Shown: piece after piece, positions 31,250 through 41,012 of the stretch | Numbering within the stretch: the first letter of the stretch is position 1 | Layout: each line of letters opens with the position of its first letter | Source: Dehalococcoidia bacterium | GTDB lineage: Bacteria > Chloroflexota > Dehalococcoidia > Lucifugimonadales > JAGWBF01 | Direction: 5' to 3' | Assembly (NCBI GenBank): GCA_021295955.1 | Contig: JAGWBJ010000012.1 | Coordinates: forward strand, 1-52,457 | Length of the DNA stretch: 52,457 bases | Notes under the pieces: model-generated | What the model was told of the DNA's origin: nothing | Database searches by the model: none | What the model saw: only the letters and a program-made list of their open reading frames with translations | Position numbers and translations under genes: made by a program

Positions 31250-31467
31250 GGGTCACCTCCCGATCACGATTTTACGATGGCTGCCACATCCGATATGATA
31301 CCATCCGCCCAGCCCACCGCCTCCGTCGCTTGGTCCCGTGTAAACGCCTGGAACGGGGCCATCTCCACCGCGGGGTGGTCACGCTTCATGTATTACCGTC
31401 CGGTCTTCCATCCCATTGCCCCCGGAACGGTCCCCGGTCTCCCCGAGTGGAGCCTCCCGGCCGCCCG

Positions 31468-32754
31468 TTAGACCGCCGCATGGCGCAGGGCGTCGCGGCC
31501 CGCGTACCGGGCATCGGCCCCCATCTCCTGCTCGATCTTCAGGATCCGGTTGTATTTGGCCAGCCGCTCGGAGCGGCATGGGGCTCCCGACTTGATCTGC
31601 CCCGTCTCCCAGGCCACCGAGAGGTCGGCGATGGTGGTGTCCTCGGTCTCGCCCGATCGGTGGCTCATCACGGTGCTCCATCCGGCCTGCCTCGTAAGCC
31701 TGATGGCCTCCAGGGTCTCGGTCAGGGTCCCGATCTGGTTGGGTTTTATGAGGACCGAGTTGCTGGCCTGCGTCTGGACACCCCGGGCGATACGGTCCAC
31801 GTTGGTCGTGTACAGGTCGTCGCCGACGAGCTGGACCTTGCTGCCCAGGCGGCGGTACAGCAGCTCCCAGCCGTCCCAATCGTCCTCGGACAGGCCGTCC
31901 TCGATGCTGATGATGGGGTACTGCTCCACCCAGTCGACGTAGTACTCCACCAGCTCTTCGGAGGTGAGCCATATCCCCTCCCGCGCCAGGTGGTAGGTCC
32001 CCCGGCGGTGGAGCTCCGTCGCCGCCGCGTCCAGCGCGATGCCGCAGTCCCGGCCGGGCTCGTATCCCGCCGTCTGGATCGCCTGCAGCAGGATCTCCAC
32101 CGCGTGGGCATTGGAGGGCAGGGAGGGGGCGAAACCGCCCTCGTCCCCCACCCCGGTATACATGTACCTGTCCTCGATCAGGCGCAGCAGCCGGTTGTGT
32201 ATCTCGGCGCCGGCGCGGAGTGCCTCGGCGAAGGTCGAGGCGGACATCGGGACCACCATGAACTCCTGGAAGTCCGTGGAGCCCCGCGCGTGGCGGCCGC
32301 CGTTCAGGACGTTGAACATGGGGATGGGCAGCAGGTTGGCCGAGCCCTGGGACAGGTAGCGGTACAGGGGCACCCCAAGGGACGCCGCCGCCGCTCGGGC
32401 CGTCGCCATGGAGGTGCCCAGGATGGAGTTGGCTCCCAGCCGCGACTTGTCGGGGGTGCCATCCAGCTCCATCAGCATCCCGTCCACCTGGGACTGGTCG
32501 AAGGGGGACACGCCCCGCAGGGCCGGACAGATGACGTCGTGCACCCGGGATATGGCCCGTAGCATGCCTCTGCCATGGTAGCGGGCGGGGTCTCCGTCCT
32601 GGAGCTCCACCGCCTCGTGGGAGCCGGTGCTGGCCCCCGAGGGCACCATGGCGCTCCCCCTGGCGCCGTCGGACAGGCGCACCTCCACATCTATGGTCGG
32701 GTTTCCCCGTGAGTCGAGGACCTCGCGGGCGTGGACTGACTGTATGATAGACAC
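31468..32754 (-). CDS. eno: Enolase
   Basis: A 428-residue enolase converting 2-phosphoglycerate to phosphoenolpyruvate. [13 protein letters not shown] [90 protein letters not shown] and SHRSGETED are all present, so metal and catalytic residues are conserved. Length is typical. It stands in a small minus-strand glycolytic group with gap and a LOG-like gene. Confidence 0.95.
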   Translation of the reverse strand: MSIIQSVHAREVLDSRGNPTIDVEVRLSDGARGSAMVPSGASTGSHEAVELQDGDPARYHGRGMLRAISRVHDVICPALRGVSPFDQSQVDGMLMELDGTPDKSRLGANSILGTSMATARAAAASLGVPLYRYLSQGSANLLPIPMFNVLNGGRHARGSTDFQEFMVVPMSASTFAEALRAGAEIHNRLLRLIEDRYMYTGVGDEGGFAPSLPSNAHAVEILLQAIQTAGYEPGRDCGIALDAAATELHRRGTYHLAREGIWLTSEELVEYYVDWVEQYPIISIEDGLSEDDWDGWELLYRRLGSKVQLVGDDLYTTNVDRIARGVQTQASNSVLIKPNQIGTLTETLEAIRLTRQAGWSTVMSHRSGETEDTTIADLSVAWETGQIKSGAPCRSERLAKYNRILKIEQEMGADARYAGRDALRHAAV

Positions 32755-32846
32755 TGCTCTCGTTCCCCTGATGACTGGACCCGAACCCTACACCTGCCGC
32801 GGCATCGGCCGAGGCCGTGGTGGGCGGGTACCCTTCGTTTGTGCGG

Positions 32847-33356
32847 CTATCCCGAGGTCATGCGCGGTTGGGCCGACGCGGTCTTGAGCCCCTCTTCCGC
32901 GGCGGCGACGGCCTTGTCCACGGCGTCCACCGGGTTCAGGGCCACTATCATCTTGTCGTCCGCCTCTCCGTTCCTGAACAGGGTCCACGTATCCAGGCCG
33001 ATTACGGGGATATCGGCCCTGAGCGCGTAGCACATCTCCGAGACTGTCCCGTAGGAGCCGTCGATGGCTATGACCGCCTGGCCCGTGTAGGCGACGATGG
33101 CGTTTCGCGCGTAGCCCATGTCGGTGCATATGGGGATGTCCACCCACCGGTTGGCCTGGCCGCCGTCCCGGCCGGGCAGGATTCCGATGGTCGTCCCTCC
33201 CCCCTCCTTTGCCCCCCGGCAGACGGCCTCCATGACCCCCGCCATGCCGCCGCAAGCCACGATGATCCCGCGCCTGGCCAGCTCGCGGCCCACCTCCTCG
33301 GCCTTGCGTATGGCCTCAGGCGGAGGCTCGTTGCCGCCTATGACAGAGATGATCAC
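32847..33356 (-). CDS. TIGR00725/LOG-like Rossmann protein
   Basis: A 169-residue protein of the SLOG Rossmann group (TIGR00725). Signature parts are ISVIGGNEPPPEA, GGMAGVMEAVCRGAKEGGGTTIGILPG and GSYGTVSEM (the nucleotide-phosphate loop resembling PGGxGTxxE). Relatives include cytokinin-activating LOG and molybdenum-cofactor-carrier-like proteins; function in bacteria of this branch is unclear. I prefer the GTG at 33356, 8 bases after GGAGG, over an upstream ATG at 33392 that lacks a binding site. It is 92 bases before enolase. Confidence 0.8.
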   Translation of the reverse strand: MIISVIGGNEPPPEAIRKAEEVGRELARRGIIVACGGMAGVMEAVCRGAKEGGGTTIGILPGRDGGQANRWVDIPICTDMGYARNAIVAYTGQAVIAIDGSYGTVSEMCYALRADIPVIGLDTWTLFRNGEADDKMIVALNPVDAVDKAVAAAEEGLKTASAQPRMTSG

Positions 33357-33427
33357 GGAAGGGACCTCCAAGGTTGGACGAAACACAGGCATTATAGCAG
33401 ATATCGCCTTTCCGGTGGCGGACCCGG

Positions 33428-33447
33428 GGCCCGGCCGACGGCGGGCC
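33428..33447 (-). terminator. Inverted repeat after nuoN
   Basis: GGCCCG and CGGGCC pair around an 8-base loop, 18 bases beyond the nuoN stop on the minus strand. No T-run follows, so a factor-dependent end is possible. Confidence 0.3.
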
Positions 33448-33464
33448 TGGTTGACGGGCAGGCC

Positions 33465-35000
33465 CTAGTTGATGGGCAAGATAGACGCCGTGGCGGCGTC
33501 CAGGGCCTCTACGATGGGGAAGGGGTACACGCCGACGAAGAAGGTGCCCAGCACCAGCACCGCCAGCACTCCCAGGATCAGGGGGGTGGGCGACAGGCGG
33601 GCGCTGTCAGCCACGGCGGCAGAGGCCTCCGCCCCCGGGGCGGCGTCGCCCGCGGCTTGGGCCTCCTCCGGCACCGGCTGTATGTACATGTGCCTTATAA
33701 CCACCAGGTAGTAGTAGAGGGATATGAGGCTGTTGAGAATGGCCAGGGACGCCAGCCACAGCAGACCCTCGTTGGCGGCGGCGGTGAACAGGTAGAACTT
33801 GGTCGTGAACCCGGCGAAGAAGGGCAGGCCGGCCAGGGAGAACAGCCCCACGGCTATGGACGCTGCCAGGAAGGGGTGCCGGTCTGCCAGGCCCGCGAAG
33901 TCCGCGATCTCCTCCTTGCCGGTGAGGTTGAAGAAGGCGATCACGCCCACGAAAACCACCATGTTCGTGGTCGCGTAGCCCACCAGGTGGAGCATGATCC
34001 CGTTGGAGGCCAGCGCCGATACGGGCCCCGGCGCCTCCAGGTTGGGCAGCGCGGCGATTCCCAGGAGCAGGAAGCCCACCTGGCCCACGCTGGAATAGGC
34101 CAGCAGCCTCTTGATGTTCCGTTGGGCGATGGCCACCAGGTTCCCCACGGTCATGGTCACCGCCGCCAACACCGCGACGATTATCTGCCAGTCGTCTACC
34201 GTCGGGATGAACGCCTCGGCGAACAGTCGCAGGACAAGGGCGAAGGCGGCGGCCTTGGACCCCACCGCCAGATACGCAGTCACCGGCAGGGGCGCGCCTT
34301 CGTACACGTCCGGGGCCCACATGTGAAAGGGCACGGCCGCCATCTTGAAGCCCAGGCCCACCAGGATCAGGGCTATGCCCACCCACAACGCCGGACTGAA
34401 CTCGCCGCCGGCCGCCAGGACCCCGTGAATCCCGTCGTAGGTGGTCACGCCGATGCTGCTGTAAAGCAGGCTGACCCCAAACAGCAGTATCGCCGAGGAG
34501 AAGGCCCCGATGAGGACGTACTTGATCCCGGCCTCGTTGGACTTGGCGTTGGTCATGGCGTAGGAGGCAAGGATATAGAAGCAGAAGCTCATCAGCTCCA
34601 GGGCTATGTAGGCGGTGAGAAGCTCTCTGGAGGCGGCCATCACGCTCATGGCCAGCACCGAGAAGAGGATGAGGCCGTAGTACTCCCCCGGATGCGTCAG
34701 GTACTTCTCGATGTAGTCCATGGAGCTCAGGATGATGAAGATGCCCATGGCCATGAAGAAGCACTTGAAGAACAGGGAGTAGGCGTCCACCTGCACCAAG
34801 CCGCCGTACATCGCCTGGTCCTCGCCCCACAGAAGGACAAGGGACAGGGCGATCAGCCCTCCCAGGCCGGCCACGCTCAGCCAGCCCAGGAGCAGCTTTC
34901 GGGAGGCCGGCAACACCAGGTCCACCGCGAGCACCACCAAGGCGAGGCCCGCCAGGACGAACTCCGGTAGCAGCAGATGTAGGTCTGCGGTCAGCGACAT
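33465..35000 (-). CDS. nuoN: NADH-quinone oxidoreductase subunit N
   Basis: A 511-residue membrane subunit of complex I, one of three antiporter-like proton-pumping subunits. About 14 hydrophobic helices, a LLTAYIALELMSFCFYILA segment and KMAAVPFHMWAPDVYEGAPLP (lysine-bearing broken helix TM7/8 region) identify it. It is the last gene of the nuo cluster, 36 bases after nuoM. Confidence 0.95.
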   Translation of the reverse strand: MSLTADLHLLLPEFVLAGLALVVLAVDLVLPASRKLLLGWLSVAGLGGLIALSLVLLWGEDQAMYGGLVQVDAYSLFFKCFFMAMGIFIILSSMDYIEKYLTHPGEYYGLILFSVLAMSVMAASRELLTAYIALELMSFCFYILASYAMTNAKSNEAGIKYVLIGAFSSAILLFGVSLLYSSIGVTTYDGIHGVLAAGGEFSPALWVGIALILVGLGFKMAAVPFHMWAPDVYEGAPLPVTAYLAVGSKAAAFALVLRLFAEAFIPTVDDWQIIVAVLAAVTMTVGNLVAIAQRNIKRLLAYSSVGQVGFLLLGIAALPNLEAPGPVSALASNGIMLHLVGYATTNMVVFVGVIAFFNLTGKEEIADFAGLADRHPFLAASIAVGLFSLAGLPFFAGFTTKFYLFTAAANEGLLWLASLAILNSLISLYYYLVVIRHMYIQPVPEEAQAAGDAAPGAEASAAVADSARLSPTPLILGVLAVLVLGTFFVGVYPFPIVEALDAATASILPIN

Positions 35001-35036
35001 GAGGTCAGCGCAATCCTCCGGGAGCTCCTGGGTGCA

Positions 35037-36557
35037 TCATGCCGGGTACCTCACAAGCAGGTCGGCGACTCCGCTGTTGATCACGTCCATGAAGGGCAGC
35101 GGCCAGACGCCCACGAAGACGAGCGTCACCACCAGCATCCCGGCGGCGCCCATCTCCAGCCGGCTGGCGTCCCCCAGGTGCTCCCACCGGGGGTCCATGG
35201 GCCCGAAGAAGGTGCTGGCCAGAAGGCGCAGTATGTACACGGCCGTTATGGCCGCGCCGATGACCGCCAGCACCGCCAGGGGCAGGTAGGTCCTGAAGGT
35301 CCCCACGAACACCAGGAACTCGGCCACGAAGCCGCTGAGCCCCGGCAGGCCCAGGGAGGCCAGGCCCGCCACGGCGAAGAAGGCGGCGGTCACTCCCATC
35401 CGCTTGGAGAGCCCCCCCAGCACGCCTATGTCCCGCACGTGGGCCCGGTCGTATATCACCCCGACCAGGGCGAAGAAGAGGGCTGTCATGATCCCGTGGG
35501 AGAACATCTGGAGCACCGCGCCCCCGACCCCCAGGCGGTCCAGCGTGGCCATGCCCATGAGCACGTATCCCATGTGGCTGACGCTGGAGTAGCCGACGAC
35601 GTACTTCAGGTCTCGCTGGGCCAGAGCGGACACGGCGCCATAGAGGACGTTGACCGTGCCCAGCCCTATGAGCACCGGCATCCACGTCTCGGCCCCCTCG
35701 GGCAGGAGCACCATCCCCACGCGGATGATACCGTAGGCGCCCAGCTTCATCAGCACCCCGGCGTGCAGCATGCTCACCGCCGTGGGCGCCGCCACGTGCC
35801 CGTCGGGGGACCAGGTATGGAAGGGCCACAGGCCCGCCAGCACCCCGAACCCCACCATGAACAGGGGGAAGAACAGGGTCTGGAAGTGCTTGAAGCCCTC
35901 GTTGAAGTCCACTTCCTGGAGGTCGGACCCTTCTCCCGCCACCGCCTCTATCAGGAAGGTCGGAGTGCCGGCGTTGGCGGCAGCCCAGTAGACGCCCAGG
36001 ATCGCCGTCCACACCAGCACGCTGCCGGCCACCAGGAAGAGGACCAGCTTCAGGGCCCCGTACTCCTTGGGGCGCAGGAAGGCGCCGAAGTCGCTGCTGC
36101 TGCCCCACACTCCGATGAGGAGGTACATGGGCAGCACCGCCAGCTCGTAGAAGAAGAACAGGAAGAACAGGTCCCGGACTACGAAGACCCCGTAGACCCC
36201 CGCCACCAGCATCATCAGCAGCACGAAGAAGTCCCGGGGCCTGTGCTGGACGTTCCAGGAGACCATGGTGGCGGCCAGCACTACGATTCCCGTCAGCAGG
36301 ACCATGGGCGCCGATATGCCGTCCAGCCCCAGGCTCAGCGAGATGTTCAGAGGGGCGTCCAGCCACTGGAACGAGTCGGTGAACTGGTAGCCTCCCTCCT
36401 CGTAGTCGTACATGGAAAAGATGACCGCGCCCAGCACCGCCAGGGCCGCGCCGATGATGGTGGAGAAGACCCGTATCTCCCTGTGCCGGTCACGGGGGAA
36501 CAGCGCCAGCAGAAGCCCGGCGGCGAAGGGCAGTAGTATGGTCACGAAGAGAATCAT
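35037..36557 (-). CDS. nuoM: NADH-quinone oxidoreductase subunit M
   Basis: A 506-residue antiporter-like proton-pumping subunit. FFFYELAVLPMYLLIGVWG contains the key glutamate of TM5, and LWPFHTWSPDGHVAAPTAVSML the lysine/proline region, both typical of NuoM. It lies 34 bases downstream of nuoL. Confidence 0.95.
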   Translation of the reverse strand: MILFVTILLPFAAGLLLALFPRDRHREIRVFSTIIGAALAVLGAVIFSMYDYEEGGYQFTDSFQWLDAPLNISLSLGLDGISAPMVLLTGIVVLAATMVSWNVQHRPRDFFVLLMMLVAGVYGVFVVRDLFFLFFFYELAVLPMYLLIGVWGSSSDFGAFLRPKEYGALKLVLFLVAGSVLVWTAILGVYWAAANAGTPTFLIEAVAGEGSDLQEVDFNEGFKHFQTLFFPLFMVGFGVLAGLWPFHTWSPDGHVAAPTAVSMLHAGVLMKLGAYGIIRVGMVLLPEGAETWMPVLIGLGTVNVLYGAVSALAQRDLKYVVGYSSVSHMGYVLMGMATLDRLGVGGAVLQMFSHGIMTALFFALVGVIYDRAHVRDIGVLGGLSKRMGVTAAFFAVAGLASLGLPGLSGFVAEFLVFVGTFRTYLPLAVLAVIGAAITAVYILRLLASTFFGPMDPRWEHLGDASRLEMGAAGMLVVTLVFVGVWPLPFMDVINSGVADLLVRYPA

Positions 36558-36591
36558 GCTAGCTCAGCGGCAAAAGCCAATCTACTCCTCA

Positions 36592-38475
36592 TCAGCTCGC
36601 CAGCGCCCACCAGAGGACGGTAACGGCGACGGCGCCTACTGCCATGCCGAGAGCGTAGCTGTACAGCCGCCCGCTGACGTGATACCGGAGGATGAACCCA
36701 GTGCGCCGGACAGCGTTGCCCGGTCCGTTGACCCCCACGTCGTTCACGACCACCCGGTCGAAGAGGGCGATGAACGAGGCTAAGGCCAGCACCAGCCTGT
36801 CGATGCCCCACTGGTACAGGTCGTCCAGGTAGTACTTGCTCTCCCACACCCGGATCGGCCACGCGAACCGGGCCTTCCACGCCTCCAGGTCCACCCGGCG
36901 GCTCATGTATACCCCCCAGCACAGGGCGAAGGCGCCCACCGCCAGGACCGCGGAGCCTGCCAGGAGACCCGGATTGGGCGCGAAGCCGTGGGCCTTGTCG
37001 AAGAACAGGAAGGTGCCGATGCCGCCGTCGCTGGTGGCCTGTATGGACAGGAAGCCGAACAGGACCGCCGGCACCGCCAGCAGCAGCATGGGTCCTATCA
37101 TCACCATGGGGGACTCGTGGACGCTCTGGTTCTCGGCCTTCAGCTCGCCGTAGAACACCACATAGAGGGCCCGCGCCATGTAAGCGGCGCTGAGGAAGGC
37201 GACGATCAGGGCGAAGGGCAGCAGGTAGACCCTGTGGTCCAGCACGGACAGCAGCACCTCGTCCTTGCTCCAGAACCCCGAGAGCACGGGGATCCCGCCC
37301 AGGGACAGGGCGCCGATGGTGAAGGTCAGGGCCGTGAAGGGCATCACCCTTCTGAGGCCCCCCATCTTCCGGACGTCGGTCTCTTCGTGCATGCCGTGCA
37401 TGACGCTCCCGGCCCCAAGGAACAGCATCGCCTTGGCGAAGCCGTGGGCGACCAGGTGGAAGATGGCCGCCGTGTAGCCGAAGGCGCCCAGGGACAGCAT
37501 CATCAACCCCAGGTGGCTGATGGTCGAGTATGCCAGTATGCGCTTCAGGTCGGTGTGCACCAGGGCCATGGTGGCGCCCATCAAGGCGGTGATCAGCCCT
37601 ATGACGGCCACCACCATCAGGGCGTCGGGGGCCGCCTCGAAGATGGGGAAGGCGCGGGCTACCAGGTATACCCCCGCCGCCACCATGGTCGCGGCGTGGA
37701 TCAGCGCGCTGACGGGCGAGGGGCCCTCCATGGCGTCGGGCAGCCACACGTGCAGCGGGAACTGGGCGGACTTGCCCATCGCCCCGAGGAACAGCAGGAT
37801 GGCGGCGATGGTGAGGGTGCCCTCCCCGACGGCGCCCGAGGCGACGGCCTGGAAGGTCTCGGACATGTCGAAGGTCCCGACCTCGTTGAACAGGAGCAGG
37901 ATACCCACCAACAGCCCCACGTCTCCGATGCGCGTGGTGACGAAGGCCTTCTTTGCCGCCTCGGCCGCCGAGCGGCGCTCGTACCAGAACCCTATGAGCA
38001 GGTAGGAGCAGACGCCCACCAGCTCCCAGACCACGTACAGCAGGAGGAAGTTGTCCGCCAGCACCAGGCTGAGCATGGAGGCGATGAACAGCGCGTGGAC
38101 GGCAAAGTACCATCCGAAACGGGGGTCGCCCTTCATGTACCCGAGGGAGTAGACCTGGATCATCAGGGCGACCAGGGTAATCAACCCCAGCATTACCACC
38201 GCCAGGGGGTCCACGATGATGCCCCAATTGAGGACCACCAAGCCGGCCGTGAACCACTCCCGGTTGAAGACGCAGGTCTTCTGTCCGAAGGCCACGGCGC
38301 AGTCGGCGCCCAGGAACCCGGCCAGGACCAGCCAGAACACGCCGAAGCCGCCCGCGATGGCCAGGATGGACAGGAAGGCGCCCTTGCCCGGGAGGAACCT
38401 CCCGAAGACGACGATCAGAAGGAAAGCGATGAAGCTGAAGGCCGGTATCAGCCAGGCGAGCTCTGCTAGCTCCAT
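36592..38475 (-). CDS. nuoL: NADH-quinone oxidoreductase subunit L
   Basis: A 627-residue subunit, the most distal proton pump with the long lateral helix at its C-terminus. LYVVWELVGVCSYLLIGFWYER and SAQFPLHVWLPDAMEGPSPVSALIHAATMV are diagnostic. It starts 5 bases after the nuoK stop on the minus strand. Confidence 0.95.
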   Translation of the reverse strand: MELAELAWLIPAFSFIAFLLIVVFGRFLPGKGAFLSILAIAGGFGVFWLVLAGFLGADCAVAFGQKTCVFNREWFTAGLVVLNWGIIVDPLAVVMLGLITLVALMIQVYSLGYMKGDPRFGWYFAVHALFIASMLSLVLADNFLLLYVVWELVGVCSYLLIGFWYERRSAAEAAKKAFVTTRIGDVGLLVGILLLFNEVGTFDMSETFQAVASGAVGEGTLTIAAILLFLGAMGKSAQFPLHVWLPDAMEGPSPVSALIHAATMVAAGVYLVARAFPIFEAAPDALMVVAVIGLITALMGATMALVHTDLKRILAYSTISHLGLMMLSLGAFGYTAAIFHLVAHGFAKAMLFLGAGSVMHGMHEETDVRKMGGLRRVMPFTALTFTIGALSLGGIPVLSGFWSKDEVLLSVLDHRVYLLPFALIVAFLSAAYMARALYVVFYGELKAENQSVHESPMVMIGPMLLLAVPAVLFGFLSIQATSDGGIGTFLFFDKAHGFAPNPGLLAGSAVLAVGAFALCWGVYMSRRVDLEAWKARFAWPIRVWESKYYLDDLYQWGIDRLVLALASFIALFDRVVVNDVGVNGPGNAVRRTGFILRYHVSGRLYSYALGMAVGAVAVTVLWWALAS

Positions 38476-38480
38476 CTATC

Positions 38481-38786
38481 TCACCACTTCATCAGGTCCA
38501 CTTCGTCCACGTTGACCGTGGAGCGGTTGCGGAACAGTCTCAGGATGATGGCCAGGGCCAGGCCCACCTCCGCGGCGGCCACGGTGATCACGAATATGGC
38601 GATGATCTGGCCGGTGAAGCCCACCGGGTCCAGGTGGGCCGCCGCGGCGATGAGGTTGATGTTCACGGCGTTGAGCATAAGCTCTATGGACATGAGTATG
38701 AGCACGGCGCTGCGCCGGGCCAGCACGCCGTAGAGGCCCAGGCAAAACAGGGCCGCGCTGAGGACCTGGAAGGCCTCCAGGCTCAC
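38481..38786 (-). CDS. nuoK: NADH-quinone oxidoreductase subunit K
   Basis: A 101-residue, three-helix subunit that helps form the proton channel. The conserved ELMLNAVNINLIA (with the glutamate of TM2) and the later AAAEVGLALAIIL glutamate are present. The start is a GTG overlapping the nuoJ stop (GTGA), preceded by GAGGAG; length is exactly the family norm. Confidence 0.93.
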   Translation of the reverse strand: MSLEAFQVLSAALFCLGLYGVLARRSAVLILMSIELMLNAVNINLIAAAAHLDPVGFTGQIIAIFVITVAAAEVGLALAIILRLFRNRSTVNVDEVDLMKW

Positions 38787-39271
38787 TGCTCTTCGTCTCC
38801 TCGGCTGGCGATGATTATTGCCCCCACCAGCGCCACCAGCAGGACGAGGGACGCCACCTCGAAGGGCACCGCCCAGGTCGTAAAGAGGGACTCGCCCAGC
38901 CTGGCCAGTCCGGGCCCCTGGGCCTCCGTCTGCGGGAGCTCCGTCCACAGCAAAGCCGCGGCAAGGACCCCGAACAGGGACAGCGCCGCCACGATGGCCA
39001 GGGGCCACTGGGGGTTGTCGGAGATGCGGGGGTACTCCCTGCTCCTGGTGAGCATTATCGCGAACAGGAGCACGATTACAATGGCGCCGCCGTAGATGAG
39101 GACCTGGACCAGCGCCAGGAACTCGGCGAACAGCAGCAGGTAGAGGCCGGCCACGGCGACCAGCGAGAGCAGCAGGAACAGGGCCGCGTGGACCACGTTC
39201 CGAGTGGCTACGACGCCCAGCCCTCCACCCAACACCAGGACGGCGGCCAGAACGAACAAGGCCTCGGACAT
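38783..39271 (-). CDS. nuoJ: NADH-quinone oxidoreductase subunit J
   Basis: A 162-residue, five-helix membrane subunit. NVVHAALFLLLSLVAVAGLYLLL and FLALVQVLIYGGAIVIVLLFAIML (the pi-bulge helix TM3) identify it. It overlaps nuoK by four bases and follows nuoI by one base, consistent with coupled translation. Confidence 0.93.
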   Translation of the reverse strand: MSEALFVLAAVLVLGGGLGVVATRNVVHAALFLLLSLVAVAGLYLLLFAEFLALVQVLIYGGAIVIVLLFAIMLTRSREYPRISDNPQWPLAIVAALSLFGVLAAALLWTELPQTEAQGPGLARLGESLFTTWAVPFEVASLVLLVALVGAIIIASRGDEEQ

Positions 39272-39272
39272 C

Positions 39273-39824
39273 CTAGCTGGAGCCCTCCTGTACGGGCTCC
39301 TTCGCCTCTTGCTCCTCGGCTTTCTTCGCCTTGGCCGCGGCCTCCTTGGCCAGCACCGACGGCGGGACCCAGGCGGTCTCCTTCTGGTAGCGCTTGCCCA
39401 TCTCCAATAGCCCGATAAGGTCGACCCTGTCCCCGTTTCGCTCGTAGGTGCTCATCTCATGCTCGTGGCTCATCACGATGGCGTCGAAGTTGCACACCTC
39501 CACGCAGATGCCGCACAGGATGCACCGGTTCAGGTTGATCTCGAAGGAGTCGACGATCTTCCTCCGGTGGCTCTTCCCATCCTGCTGGAGGGGGTTGTCC
39601 ATCATCGTCGCGCTCATGCACAGGGTTGGGCAGTTCCTGATGCATACCATGCAGCCGGTGCACCAGGGCTCGCCGACCTTCTCGTCCCAGGTGAGAGCCG
39701 GGAAGCCCATGTACCGCGGCTGTATGGGCAGGTGCTCGTTGGGGTACTGGACCGTCACGGGGCTTCTGAACCCCTTGATGGTGGAGACCATGGTCAGGAG
39801 CATACCCTTGATACCACCCAGCAT
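39273..39824 (-). CDS. nuoI: NADH-quinone oxidoreductase subunit I (2x[4Fe-4S])
   Basis: A 183-residue iron-sulfur subunit that passes electrons to NuoB. Two ferredoxin motifs are intact: CTGCMVCIRNCP and CILCGICVEVCNF, each for one [4Fe-4S] cluster. The C-terminal 30 residues are a charged Lys/Glu-rich tail (AKEAAAKAKKAEEQEAKEP), which is longer than usual and may be species specific. Confidence 0.93.
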   Translation of the reverse strand: MLGGIKGMLLTMVSTIKGFRSPVTVQYPNEHLPIQPRYMGFPALTWDEKVGEPWCTGCMVCIRNCPTLCMSATMMDNPLQQDGKSHRRKIVDSFEINLNRCILCGICVEVCNFDAIVMSHEHEMSTYERNGDRVDLIGLLEMGKRYQKETAWVPPSVLAKEAAAKAKKAEEQEAKEPVQEGSS

Positions 39825-39827
39825 CGG

Positions 39828-41012
39828 TTATCCTCCTCTCGCCTCGCTGGCCCGCCGGGCCTCGGCCATCTGGCGCAGCCGGTACACCCTGTCCACGCTC
39901 TTGGCCGGCGCGGAGAGGTACTTGAAGATCAGGTACCCGATGACGCTGGTCAGCGCCAGGGACATCAGCGTCAGACTCCACCAGGGCCAGCCGTAGAACA
40001 GGTAGATGCCGGTGATGACTATGTTCAGGAAGGACAGCGGCACGACCACCTGCCAGGCGAAGGCCATGAGCTGGTCGATGCGCAGACGGGGGAAGGTGCC
40101 TCTCACCCAGAAGATGACGGTTACCACCAGGTAGGTCTTGATCAGGAACCAGATTACCGCCATCAGCCCCGCCAGCCACGAGGGGGAGTCTGGATTGTAG
40201 GGCCCGTACCACCCTCCCAGGAACAGCAGCGCCGTCAGGGCGCCGATGACGAAGGTGTTCATGTACTCGGCCAGGAAGAAGACGGACCAGTGGGCCCCGC
40301 TGTACTCGACGAAGGGGCCACCCACAATCTCCGACTCGGCGAAGTATATGTCGAAGGGGGTCCGCCCCACCTCCGCCAGCCCGGCGATGAAGAAGATCAG
40401 CATTCCCAGGGGTTGCAGCACCACGAAGGGGATGTTGATGGGGTTGGGCTTGGGGAGGTCCACGTCCGTGATGGGCACCTGGCTGATGGATATGATCCGG
40501 AGGTCCAGAGACTGGGCCATCATCGCCACGGCGATCACCACCATGATGATGGGGATCTCGTAGCTCACGAGCTGGGCCACCGAGCGGAGGCTCCCCAGGG
40601 TACCGTACTTGTTCGCCGAGCCCCAGCCCGCCAGGACCAGACCGAGAATGGTGAGCACGGAGAAGGCGATGATGTAGAAGAGGCCCATGTCCAGGTTTCG
40701 CATCACCAGGTTCTCTGCGGCGGGGATGGTGACCCAGATCATGAAGGACGGCACCAGCACTATCAGCGGCGCGACCCAGAACACGGCCTTGTCGGCCCAC
40801 GAGGGGATCAGGTCCTCCTTGAGCACCAGCTTCAGGGCGTCGGCCACCGGCTGGAGCAGGCCCATGGGTCCTGTGCGGGTCGGGCCCAGCCTTCTCTGGA
40901 GGCGGCCCAGGAACTTGCGCTCCATCCACGTCAGCGACAGGACGACGACGGAGAGGGCGGTGAACAGCACCAGCAGCCCCAGGAGTATCAGCAGGAAGTC
41001 TACGACGCTCAC
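39828..41012 (-). CDS. nuoH: NADH-quinone oxidoreductase subunit H
   Basis: A 394-residue membrane subunit forming the quinone-binding chamber. LTWMERKFLGRLQRRLGPTRTGP and GLAEVGRTPFDIYFAESEIVGG are the classic blocks. The start is the GTG at 41012, which overlaps the nuoD stop (GTGA) and has GGGAGAGG upstream; the longer frame to 41075 lies inside nuoD. It carries a C-terminal basic extension after the last helix. Confidence 0.95.
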   Translation of the reverse strand: MSVVDFLLILLGLLVLFTALSVVVLSLTWMERKFLGRLQRRLGPTRTGPMGLLQPVADALKLVLKEDLIPSWADKAVFWVAPLIVLVPSFMIWVTIPAAENLVMRNLDMGLFYIIAFSVLTILGLVLAGWGSANKYGTLGSLRSVAQLVSYEIPIIMVVIAVAMMAQSLDLRIISISQVPITDVDLPKPNPINIPFVVLQPLGMLIFFIAGLAEVGRTPFDIYFAESEIVGGPFVEYSGAHWSVFFLAEYMNTFVIGALTALLFLGGWYGPYNPDSPSWLAGLMAVIWFLIKTYLVVTVIFWVRGTFPRLRIDQLMAFAWQVVVPLSFLNIVITGIYLFYGWPWWSLTLMSLALTSVIGYLIFKYLSAPAKSVDRVYRLRQMAEARRASEARGG